Source: Microbacterium helvum
Lineage (GTDB): Bacteria; Actinomycetota; Actinomycetes; Actinomycetales; Microbacteriaceae
DNA: 64,000 nt
NCBI RefSeq assembly: GCF_014779795.1
Contig: NZ_JACXZS010000004.1
Coordinates: forward strand, 1-64,000
Reading direction: 5' to 3'
In this document: positions 1 through 6,268 of the stretch, one piece after another
Numbering within the stretch: position 1 is the stretch's first letter
Layout: each line of letters opens with the position of its first letter
Made by a program: the position numbers and the translations under genes
Notes under the pieces: generated by a model
What the model saw: the letters and a program-made list of their open reading frames with translations, nothing else
Told to the model about the DNA's origin: nothing
The model's database searches: none

Positions 1-1
1 C

Positions 2-67
2 CACAACACCCTCTGGATCGAGACCGGCGAGGTCAACATGCGCGAACACACCGCCGCGGCCGGCTGA
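2..67 (+). CDS. C-terminal tail of a gene cut by the window edge, possibly a transposase
   Basis: An open frame enters from the left and ends in TGA, giving 21 residues ending in REHTAAAG. It is too short to place in a family. It stops 8 bases before a cluster of repeated TGGCGCTCA motifs and a hairpin that look like a mobile-element end, so the tail of a transposase or integrase is the best guess. The guess rests on position alone. Confidence 0.35.
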   Translation, partial: HNTLWIETGEVNMREHTAAAG

Positions 68-74
68 ACTCGGG

Positions 75-177
75 CCGGTGAGCGTCGCGCCCACGGGAGT
101 GGCGCTCACCGGCAATACCGGTGGCCCCGAGAGTGAATATCGACTGGCGCTCAACCGCAATAATCAGTGGCGCTCAC
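75..177. repeat. Multiple short repeats, possible insertion-sequence end
   Basis: The motif TGGCGCTCA occurs three times in the same orientation (100-108, 145-153, 168-176), and its inverse occurs at 79-84 within the hairpin CCGGTGAGCG (75-84) / CGCTCACCGG (103-112). Several copies of a short motif at the end of an element are typical of multi-site transposase binding, as in IS21-like ends. The outermost copy overlaps the stop codon of the neighbouring minus-strand gene, suggesting insertion into it. The hairpin could also end transcription of the upstream gene. Confidence 0.45.
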
Positions 178-557
178 GACTCCAAATACTCACCGGGGCC
201 ACCCACGAGAACGAAGTCCATCATCATGGCCGCACGGGGCTCCGTGCGTAACTCGCCGGCAGATTCAAGATAGGCCCGGAGTACTAGCGCCTGGGCGAGC
301 GAGTCGGAAAGGTTCCAGTTGATCGTGGCGTGCCTGCCACGGGCAGACTCAAGGGTGGCCTCGGCAACCACCGCCTTGAGCTTGGCATTGGCTCCGCCAG
401 TCGTCTCTACGGACTTGCTGAAGGTATCGATCGCACCTAGCTTGCCGAGGAACCGATCCCCGAGGCGCTTCTGATTCAGGTAGAGGTTCGGATAGCCGGT
501 CTGAGGAAACGTCAATTGATTAAGCGTTTCCTGAACTGACTCATACCAGGGCGACAT
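174..557 (-). CDS. Hypothetical protein, apparently truncated at its C-terminus
   Basis: A 127-residue protein starting MSPWYESVQ. This ATG is chosen because GGGAGGA lies 6-7 bases upstream; longer in-frame starts have no ribosome binding site and Arg-rich, non-coding-looking sequence. I do not recognise the family. There is no signal peptide or clear membrane segment. The TGA stop falls inside the TGGCGCTCA repeat of the adjoining mobile-element end, so the natural C-terminus was probably replaced when the element inserted. The visible end (GGPGEYLES) would then be partly fortuitous. Confidence 0.55.
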   Translation of the reverse strand: MSPWYESVQETLNQLTFPQTGYPNLYLNQKRLGDRFLGKLGAIDTFSKSVETTGGANAKLKAVVAEATLESARGRHATINWNLSDSLAQALVLRAYLESAGELRTEPRAAMMMDFVLVGGPGEYLES

Positions 558-740
558 CACGTTCCTCCCAGACAGTGCGCACAGTCTCCCATTACCCGGC
601 GAGGTCAGCAATGGATGCAAGCGCGCAACGCTGCCGCGCTCGTGGCGCTCCGCTTCGGGCATTGCCCGGATGGGGATCCCGGCCGGAGGCTCGCCTGGGT
701 ATGTCAGTCACCGCGGCTCATAGTCGTCTGGCGGAACCGT

Positions 741-1349
741 TCAGGTTCCGAGGATGAGGCGCAGTCCGATGACGAATCGGTCTTCCGTTTCTCGTCGTCC
801 GAGGTCGGACATCGCCTCCCTGACGAGGGGCGAGTCGATGGCAAGCCCCGGCGCGATCTTCCGCGGCATGAGTTCTTGCAACACCCATCCGAGCATGTAG
901 GCGACCGCGGTGACGTGCCGGTCGGTCGCCTCCCTCAGCGGCATCCCACTGTCCGTGAGCAACGTGAGAGATCTCTCGGTGAGACGCGCGCTCGCCTGGG
1001 TGAGTCGTGGAAACTCCAGGATGAGCAAGGCGGCCTCTGAGTGGTCGAGCAGCGCCCGCCGGTACGCGACGAATGCGGCCACCAGGTCCGGAGACGGCGG
1101 TAACCGCACCCCGTCGAGAACGCGTTCGACGACCAGTTCGATCAGGTCGTCCTTGCCCGCGACGTGGAAGTAGAGGGACGCAGCTGTCACATCGAGGTCC
1201 TGTGCCAGCCTGCGCATCGTCAGAGCCTTGCGTCCCTCGCGATCGAGCAGCGCAACGGCGGCGTTCGCCACGCTGTCGCGAGTGATCCCGCGATGCCACT
1301 CTCGCTTGGCCCGCGGACTGCGGTCGGCGCTCTTGACAGGATCATCCAT
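741..1349 (-). CDS. TetR-family transcriptional regulator
   Basis: 202 residues. An N-terminal helix-turn-helix of about 45 residues contains ALTMRRLAQDLDVTAASLYFHV, the classic TetR recognition-helix pattern with LYFHV followed by KDDL. The C-terminal helical half matches the TetR ligand/dimer region in length (typical family length 190-220). The start is the ATG at 1349; the open frame extends far upstream only because it reads antisense through the neighbouring genes. It is divergent from the SnoaL-like gene, with an inverted repeat between the two starts, so it most likely represses that gene and itself. The ligand is unknown. Confidence 0.9.
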   Translation of the reverse strand: MDDPVKSADRSPRAKREWHRGITRDSVANAAVALLDREGRKALTMRRLAQDLDVTAASLYFHVAGKDDLIELVVERVLDGVRLPPSPDLVAAFVAYRRALLDHSEAALLILEFPRLTQASARLTERSLTLLTDSGMPLREATDRHVTAVAYMLGWVLQELMPRKIAPGLAIDSPLVREAMSDLGRRETEDRFVIGLRLILGT

Positions 1350-1356
1350 GAACGAC

Positions 1357-1375
1357 AACCTAACATCGTTAAGTT
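1357..1375. promoter_or_regulatory. Probable TetR operator
   Basis: Inverted repeat AACcTAAC-atc-GTTAaGTT with one mismatched pair, centred between the divergent starts at 1349 and 1392. Location, symmetry and length (19 bp, half-sites in adjacent major grooves) fit a TetR dimer site able to control both directions. Confidence 0.7.
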
Positions 1376-1391
1376 TACCTGAGGAGGAGAC

Positions 1392-1799
1392 ATGGCGTCG
1401 AACATCGAAATCGTGCAGCAGCTGTACGGGGCATTCATGCAGGGTGACATCGACGGTGTCCGTGACCGCCTCTCTGCTGACGTGGAGTGGCGGGAGCCGG
1501 CTTATCAAGGCGACGGGGGCGCGTACACCGGCCCGGACGACGTGATCGCCCACCTCTTCGAAGGCGAGCCCGTCGTCGAGGACTACCGGCTCGAGATCGT
1601 CGACATGCTCGCCAGCGATCACCGCGTCGCGATCGTGGCCGCGACCTCCGGAACCCGCGACGGGCGTCCCCTCACAAACGAGTACATCCAACTCGTCACC
1701 ATCGCCGACGGACGAGTCAGCGCCGTCCGCAACTACTGCTGGGACCCCCAGGCTCTCCGCGAATTCTTCGCGCCCGCACCCGACCCCGCGAACGTCTGA
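1392..1799 (+). CDS. SnoaL-like / NTF2-fold nuclear transport factor 2 family protein
   Basis: 135 residues, the usual size of a single SnoaL-like cone domain. The N-terminal helix IEIVQQLYGAFMQGDIDGV and the DVEWREP strand are standard for the family, followed by the YTGPDDVIAHLF helix and a C-terminal antiparallel sheet. The family includes ketosteroid isomerase-like enzymes and many small-molecule-binding proteins; the substrate cannot be read from sequence. The ATG has a strong ribosome binding site, AGGAGGAG. It is divergently paired with a TetR regulator and presumably induced by that regulator's ligand. Confidence 0.88.
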   Translation: MASNIEIVQQLYGAFMQGDIDGVRDRLSADVEWREPAYQGDGGAYTGPDDVIAHLFEGEPVVEDYRLEIVDMLASDHRVAIVAATSGTRDGRPLTNEYIQLVTIADGRVSAVRNYCWDPQALREFFAPAPDPANV

Positions 1800-1899
1800 C
1801 CGACTCCGAGCGAGCAGACACCCTCCATCGCGCAACCCCGTCACGGTCCCCTTAGTGCGCAATGCTCGTTTGCGGATCGTGACGACGTGGTGGTGTTGG

Positions 1900-2354
1900 T
1901 CAGCTTCGCCTGCGCCTGGGCCCGCGCGGACGTAGCGCCGCAGTCGTCGCTTGCGACCATGGCCCCGCGGACCACAGCGCCCACCCGATGAGGATCGGCT
2001 GGAGAACAGCCTGTTGAAACGGGCCCGATCAGTGCGCAGCAGCGGCGCCGAGCGTCCTGTTCGCCAATGGTGCACGTTTCCCGGGAACACCGCGACGAAG
2101 AACGCCGCCGTCAGCGCCCCGACGGTGCGCCGCTCACGCGGAAGTGCGATCAGCGCCCCGCCGAGCATGATCTCGACAACGCCTGAGGCCACGACGATCG
2201 CGTCCTTGTCGAGGCCAGATGGACGAGTGGCCCAGTCCGGGACGGCGATCTGGAAGCCTCGCCTCGCCCAGAACAGGTGCGCAAGCCCCATGTAGACGAG
2301 AAACCCGCCGAGAAGCATCCGAGCGCCAGTCCGCGCGGTCAGTCCCACCGTCAT
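1900..2354 (-). pseudogene. DoxX-like membrane protein gene with a frameshift
   Basis: The N-terminal 105 or so residues (MTVGLTARTGARMLLGGFLVYMGLAHLFWARR..., in pieces) show three hydrophobic helices and the VFPGN-HxWRTGRSAP region typical of small DoxX-like proteins. After DRARFNRLF the frame turns into Arg/Gly-rich nonsense that runs antisense through SnoaL. One frame over, the expected ending QPILIGWALWSAG appears at once and stops at 1900-1902. A single-base deletion near 2000-2005 explains both; restoring one base gives a normal 151-residue protein. A sequencing error is possible. Confidence 0.75.
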
Positions 2355-2411
2355 CGCGTCAGTCTGACAGGCTTCCTCCGCTTCGGATCGGATCGATCAT
2401 CCACACCGACA

Positions 2412-2436
2412 GCGCGCAACGGCCCCGGTTGCGCGC
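2412..2436. terminator. Hairpin between the DoxX-like gene and the repeat-protein gene
   Basis: Perfect 9-bp inverted repeat GCGCGCAAC / GTTGCGCGC around a 7-base loop. There is no following T-tract, as is common for actinobacterial terminators. It lies just after the stop of the upstream minus-strand gene. Confidence 0.45.
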
Positions 2437-2456
2437 AATGCCCGCATAGGGATCGA

Positions 2457-3425
2457 TCAGAGCGAAAGATCGGGCCCGCGACTGGCCCGATCCGTCGTCA
2501 GCCAGCGGAAGACCGTCAGCGACGATGTCGGGGACGCGACGCTTGCACGGCGGTAGCCACGACTCGCGAACTCAAGCGCGTGACGGCGCGGCTCCGTGTA
2601 CACGTCGAGGGGCAGCATCCCGCCCCGGAAACGCGCGCGCGAGACCTCAGCGACCCGCGCCCGCAACTCGACCTCATGCTCGGCGAAGTACTCGTCGGCG
2701 ATCGCGAGGATCTCGCGCACCACACGACGGTTCTCCGAACGCTCCTGAAGAGCCTGGACCAGGCCGGGAGGAGTCGGCTGGTCCTGAGCACGGATACGAG
2801 CGACGTCCTCACCCGTACGTTTCCGCGCGAAGAAGGCGTCGGCCACGGCGTCGTTGTGGCGCCGCTCCGGCGCGTGCACGCGGTGCAACTGGCGTTCTGG
2901 AAGCCCGGCCCGCGCGCGACGACGTGCCTGGCGCCTCGCTTCGTTTTCGCGTTCGCGATACGTCGCCCGCTGATCTGGAGTGGGCGACCAAGTCGAATCG
3001 CGGCCGACCTCCCGGGCACGGTCGACCGCGCGCCGACGAGCCTCGTTCGCCTTGTCCGGGTCAGCAGCCTCCCGAGCACGCCGGCGCTCCGCAATCGAGT
3101 CACGGTTCCGGTAGTAGTAGTCACGCTGAGCCTGCTTGTACGCCCCAGGATGCTTCTGCTTGTACCGTTCACGTGCTTGCTGACGCTCCTCTGGGTGCTC
3201 CTTCGCCCACGCCTTCGCGCGCTCGATCCCCTTCTGACGCCGCTCCGTCTCGTCGCGCTTGCGCTGAGCCTGACCGCGCATGTACTCGCGGTTCTTGCGG
3301 CGGATCTCCTCACGGTTTCGGTCACGGTACTCGGCGTAGTACGTCGGGTGCGCGTCGTTCCATGCCTTGCGCTGCGCGGCGAGCCGCGCCGCACGCTCGT
3401 CATCGCGCGATTGCGCGTCACTCAT
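2457..3425 (-). CDS. Arg/Lys/Glu-rich repeat protein of the mobile element
   Basis: 322 residues from the ATG at 3425, which overlaps the previous gene's stop as ATGAGTGA. Roughly the first 190 residues are highly charged helix built from degenerate repeats of the type YRDRNREEIRRKNREY, EHPEERQQARERYKQ and YYYRNRDSIAERRRA. Such repeats are common in phage and integrative-element proteins and often precede an endonuclease VII or HNH domain. No such Cys/His domain is visible here; the remainder (about 190-322) is ordinary mixed sequence I cannot assign. A nucleic-acid-binding role is inferred from charge only. It ends a minus-strand set of small genes. Confidence 0.6.
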   Translation of the reverse strand: MSDAQSRDDERAARLAAQRKAWNDAHPTYYAEYRDRNREEIRRKNREYMRGQAQRKRDETERRQKGIERAKAWAKEHPEERQQARERYKQKHPGAYKQAQRDYYYRNRDSIAERRRAREAADPDKANEARRRAVDRAREVGRDSTWSPTPDQRATYRERENEARRQARRRARAGLPERQLHRVHAPERRHNDAVADAFFARKRTGEDVARIRAQDQPTPPGLVQALQERSENRRVVREILAIADEYFAEHEVELRARVAEVSRARFRGGMLPLDVYTEPRRHALEFASRGYRRASVASPTSSLTVFRWLTTDRASRGPDLSL

Positions 3426-3693
3426 GGCCATCCGCCGCGAGCACGCCGTCGAGCTCCGCGAGCGCCGTGAACAATTCCTCACGCGTCGCCGTCGGGTCGG
3501 TAATCGCTCGCGCGAAGAGCCCGCTCATCCGTTCGCGTTCGGCGTCGGACACGTCACCGAGCCGTACGAGACATCATTCGATGTCCTCGGCGAGGCTGTA
3601 GCCCGGATCATGTGCCTCGATGCCGGGGTAGTACAGAAACGCGAGCACAGCCACGTGCTCCAGGACAGCGTCAACGCGCTCACGATCGCTCAT
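3418..3693 (-). pseudogene. Small hypothetical gene interrupted by an in-frame TGA
   Basis: The ATG at 3693 opens a frame that reads MSDRERVDAVLEHVAVLAF... to ...SLAEDIE, hits TGA at 3574-3576, and then continues in the same frame as CLVRLGDVSDAERERMSGLF to a second stop at 3418. Both halves look like one acidic helical protein of about 91 residues, so a TGG or CGA to TGA change is the simplest explanation. The downstream half could restart at the GTG (VSDAERER). The final stop overlaps the next gene by 8 bases, as in a working operon. Confidence 0.5.
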
Positions 3694-3787
3694 GGCGGAA
3701 AGGTGCGTGTGCCGCGCCCACGAGCCGGTCGGTGATGTCTGGGACCCGTTCTGCGCTCATCCGTGTTCGGCCGGAGGGAGGACGCTT

Positions 3788-4070
3788 GTGGCCGAACGGA
3801 GCCGGTGGCACCCGCTTCTTGCAGCGCAGGAAGGTCCGACGGGCACGTGGAGCTTGGTGGACGCGTTCGACCGCGTTTACGGAACGCATTGAGCTGCGTC
3901 GTGTGAGCGCCACCGTCCTCCGGTATCGCGTCAGCTTCCGCGGCGAGCTCATTGGCTGGTCAACAACCCTCCGCTTCGCGTGTGAGCGAGTGCACGCCGA
4001 GTTCCTACGCAGCCACGGCCCCAACGGCGGACCGATCGCCACCTGTGGCACGGACGAACGGGAGCGATAG
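3788..4070 (+). pseudogene. Small hypothetical gene, probably frameshifted near 3885
   Basis: The GTG at 3788 has an excellent ribosome binding site (GGAGGGAGGAC, 4-base spacer) and begins VAERSRWHPLLAAQEG, reaching WSLVDAFDRVYGTH and a stop at 3890-3892. The next frame then gives IELRRVSATVLRYRVSFRGELIGWSTTLRFACERVHAEFLR to 4070 with high G/C at third positions. Joining the halves by a +1 shift makes one protein of about 94 residues. The alternative is two coupled small genes, the second from the GTG at 3903. The family is unknown. An antisense frame covers the same bases but lacks a ribosome binding site. Confidence 0.45.
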
Positions 4071-4081
4071 GCCGAGAAGCC

Positions 4082-5353
4082 CTACGCCGCTTCGATGTCT
4101 TCGTGATCAAGGAAGTCGAGAGCGGGGAACTCGGCCACGCCATCATCGTTCGAAAGAAGCGAAGCATCGGGGCTCTCGCGGCGCAGGGTCCGCTCGAGAA
4201 TTCCTGCCGGCGCCCGATCCACGGTGCGGTCGGGCTCGATGTAGTGCCCTTCGGTGATCGCGGTCGAGCCGTGGCCGAGGAAGGTGGCGGCGGCATCGGC
4301 GCTCGACCCGCGCGCGATGACCGTCGCGCCAGTTCGGCGATACCAGCGAAGTGTGATCCCCTCCCCCGCGAGATCTGCCAGCTCGAGGAACGCGCGGAAG
4401 GTCCGTCGAACGTTGAACGGGCTGAGAGGCTTGCCCGCGCGATTTGCGAAGATCGTCCGTTGCGGGTCGCTGGTCGGGATGCCGGCGAGCCGTGCGCGCA
4501 GCACGGCAGCTGCGAAGTCGGGTACGGCGATGCGGCGGATGGAGTGCTCGGTCTTGGGGTGGTCCTGCCTGACCGCGCCGCTGCCGGTGCGCAGGACGAC
4601 GGTTCCTGTCACGGAGATCGTCATACCGCCAGGACCGTCGTCGACATCGCCTACGCGAAGAGCCAGGCACTCGCCGATGCGCAGCGCGGTGCCGAGGAGC
4701 ACTTCGATGATGTCGCGCACCTGACCGTCGGGCTTGGGTCCCTTGACGTCCGGACCGGTGCGCCAGCGACTGGCGGCGTCGCGGATTGCACGAATCTGCT
4801 CGATGTTCAGCGCCTGTCGCTCGCCCTTCGGTCTCCGCAACGGACTCGTCCCCTGAACGGGATTCCGCGGGATCGCATCGTGTCGGAGCGCAAAAGCGAA
4901 GAGCTGGTTGAGGACGGTTCGCGAGTGGTGCGCGCGAGAGAAGGACACTGCGCTCTCCGATCTGAGGAACCACTCCACGCGACCCGTGGTGATCTCGCCG
5001 AGCGAGAAGTGCTCGAACTGTGGCCTCACTCGGAGCCGGAGATCGTCGCGATAGTTCTTCTTCGTCCCGTCCGACAGCTCGCGCAGCTCCAGGTCCTCGA
5101 GCCAGAGATCTGCGAGGTCTCGGAAGGAGCTGCTGAGGTCGAGGAGACCGCCGGCTCCAAACCCGGGCCTGTCGAGGAGGCGCTCCTTCAAACGGGCTCG
5201 AGCCGCCGATTCGGTGCGCGCAGCACCGGTGACTCTGCGCAGTCGCCCGTCGGCGTCGCGAATACGCGCCAGCGCCACGTACGACCCGCCGCGCCTCGTG
5301 ACGCTGATGGTGCCGTACGAGCCGATCAGGGTGCGCGGCCGTCCGCCGTTCAC
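4082..5353 (-). CDS. int: Site-specific tyrosine recombinase (integrase)
   Basis: 423 residues. An N-terminal SAM-like DNA-binding part (about 70-175, with LSDGTKKNYRDDL) precedes the catalytic domain. The first catalytic Arg is in GTALRIGECLAL (about 235-245), a SIRRI segment follows, the second Arg is in WYRRTGATV, the LGHGST box is present, and the nucleophile is the Tyr of EGHYIEP. The His that normally sits three residues before the second Arg is Arg here (RWYRRT). It starts with GTG overlapping the excisionase stop by 4 bases. Next to tRNA-Ala it most likely integrates the element into that tRNA gene. Confidence 0.92.
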   Translation of the reverse strand: MNGGRPRTLIGSYGTISVTRRGGSYVALARIRDADGRLRRVTGAARTESAARARLKERLLDRPGFGAGGLLDLSSSFRDLADLWLEDLELRELSDGTKKNYRDDLRLRVRPQFEHFSLGEITTGRVEWFLRSESAVSFSRAHHSRTVLNQLFAFALRHDAIPRNPVQGTSPLRRPKGERQALNIEQIRAIRDAASRWRTGPDVKGPKPDGQVRDIIEVLLGTALRIGECLALRVGDVDDGPGGMTISVTGTVVLRTGSGAVRQDHPKTEHSIRRIAVPDFAAAVLRARLAGIPTSDPQRTIFANRAGKPLSPFNVRRTFRAFLELADLAGEGITLRWYRRTGATVIARGSSADAAATFLGHGSTAITEGHYIEPDRTVDRAPAGILERTLRRESPDASLLSNDDGVAEFPALDFLDHEDIEAA

Positions 5354-5583
5354 AACGCGCCGCCATTGTGGCGCTGCTCATCGGCCTGTTCCATGCGCTC
5401 GACCCACGCGTCGATCTCGGTCTTGCGAAACCTCAACTGGGTGCCCACACGGAATCCATGCGGCCCGCGCCCCTTGCTTCGGAGGTCGTAGATCGTCTGA
5501 ACGGAAACCTTCAGCTCGGCGGCAAGTTCGGCCAGCGAGACGAAGTTGCCGAGTCCCGACTCTGAGGTGCCGCTGCTGTCCAT
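5350..5583 (-). CDS. Excisionase-like / MerR-type helix-turn-helix protein
   Basis: 77 residues from the ATG at 5583. The motif FVSLAELAAELKVSVQTIYDLRSKGRGPHGFRVG, followed by LRFRKTEIDAWVERM, is the winged helix-turn-helix of AlpA/Xis-type excisionase proteins. Its stop overlaps the integrase GTG (GTGA), so the two are translated together. It probably bends the attachment site DNA during excision, may control integrase expression, or both. A longer in-frame start at 5691 adds 36 residues of unlikely sequence. Confidence 0.85.
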   Translation of the reverse strand: MDSSGTSESGLGNFVSLAELAAELKVSVQTIYDLRSKGRGPHGFRVGTQLRFRKTEIDAWVERMEQADEQRHNGGAL

Positions 5584-5696
5584 ACAGCGAAGGTGCGCGG
5601 GCGTCACCGCGTACCTTCCAGATAGTTCTAGGAGGCTCGAAAGCGCCCCGTGACTACTCGGCGAAGTGTCCAGTAAACGACTACCAAACATTCAAG

Positions 5697-5712
5697 CTCC
5701 CTTATCGGGGAG
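5697..5712. terminator. Short hairpin between tRNA-Ala and the excisionase gene
   Basis: CTCCC / GGGAG with a 6-base loop, immediately downstream of the tRNA 3' end on the minus strand. It is weak, with no T-tract. Confidence 0.3.
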
Positions 5713-5740
5713 TGAAGTTTCGGTGCTTTACCGGGAGTTT

Positions 5741-5816
5741 TGGTGGACCTGAGGGGACTCGAACCCCTGACCCCCTGCATGCCATGCAGGTGCGCTACCA
5801 GCTGCGCCACAGGCCC
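5741..5816 (-). tRNA. tRNA-Ala(GGC)
   Basis: A 76-nt cloverleaf with acceptor stem GGGCCTG / CAGGTCC (one G-T pair), anticodon stem CCTGC / GCAGG around loop ATGGCAT (anticodon GGC), T-loop TTCGAGT, and an encoded CCA. Its 3' end faces the excisionase and integrase genes, the usual placement for an element integrated at a tRNA. Confidence 0.95.
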
Positions 5817-5851
5817 TGACCGTTCCCCCGCTCTCGCGGGGCAACTCGTCT

Positions 5852-5857
5852 AGCTTA
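5852..5857 (-). promoter_or_regulatory. Likely -10 box for tRNA-Ala
   Basis: TAAGCT on the minus strand, followed in the leader by a hairpin CCCCGC-tctc-GCGGGG (5826-5841) before the tRNA. No clear -35 was found. Confidence 0.35.
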
Positions 5858-5887
5858 CAACACTCCGAGGGGTGCTCCGAACCACGG

Positions 5888-6268
5888 TCACTCCTCGGCG
5901 CCCGCGCGCGCCGGCAGCTGGACGGGGACGACGGGGCAGTCCTTCCACAGGCGCTCCAGCCCGTAGTACACGCGCTCCTGCTCGTGGAACACGTGCACGA
6001 CGAGGTCGCCGAAGTCGATCAGCACCCAGCGGGATTCCTGGCGTCCCTCTCGGCGCAGGCGCTTGTGGCCCGCCTCGAGCAGCTTGTCCTCGATCTCGTC
6101 CGCGATGGCGGCGACGTTGCGCTCATTGCGCCCCGTCACCAGCAGGAAGATGTCGACCAGCGGCAACGGCTCGGACACGTCGAGGGCGATGAGATCCTCG
6201 CCGCCCTTCGCGTCCGCGGCGGTCGCCGCGATCTGGAGCATATCGAGCGACTGAGGGGTCGCGGTCAT
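5888..6268 (-). CDS. rsfS: Ribosome silencing factor RsfS
   Basis: 126 residues, the normal RsfS (Iojap/DUF143) length. The core LVDIFLLVTGRNERNVAAIADEIEDKL and RWVLIDFGDLVVHVFHEQERVYYGLERLW is diagnostic. RsfS binds ribosomal protein L14 and blocks subunit joining when nutrients are short. It is the last gene of a chain nadD - Ala/Pro-rich membrane protein - rsfS with 4-base ATGA overlaps, an order common in actinobacteria. Confidence 0.96.
   Translation of the reverse strand: MTATPQSLDMLQIAATAADAKGGEDLIALDVSEPLPLVDIFLLVTGRNERNVAAIADEIEDKLLEAGHKRLRREGRQESRWVLIDFGDLVVHVFHEQERVYYGLERLWKDCPVVPVQLPARAGAEE

Noticed and set aside
570..585. GACAGTGCGCACAGTC as an operator upstream of the truncated gene
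   Set aside because: Only the GTGCGCAC core is a true palindrome; the outer bases are a mirror, not an inverted repeat.
741..2354. One 537-residue minus-strand protein
   Set aside because: It joins the TetR gene to a frameshifted DoxX-like start through antisense of the SnoaL gene; real gene signals break it into separate units.
1853..2460. Similar GCGCAATGC...GGATCG stretches on both sides of the DoxX-like gene as direct repeats
   Set aside because: The resemblance is patchy and short; not enough to call target duplications or element ends.
2277..3470. A 397-residue open frame on the plus strand over the charged-repeat gene
   Set aside because: The minus strand shows recognisable repeat sequence and operon overlaps; the plus frame is a Leu/Val/Arg-rich shadow.
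3574..3576. Selenocysteine at the in-frame TGA
   Set aside because: No redox-like context and no obvious downstream hairpin; a nonsense change is simpler.
3680..4051. A 123-residue minus-strand frame
   Set aside because: No ribosome binding site and low-complexity Arg-rich product; the plus-strand reading has better signals, though this is not certain.
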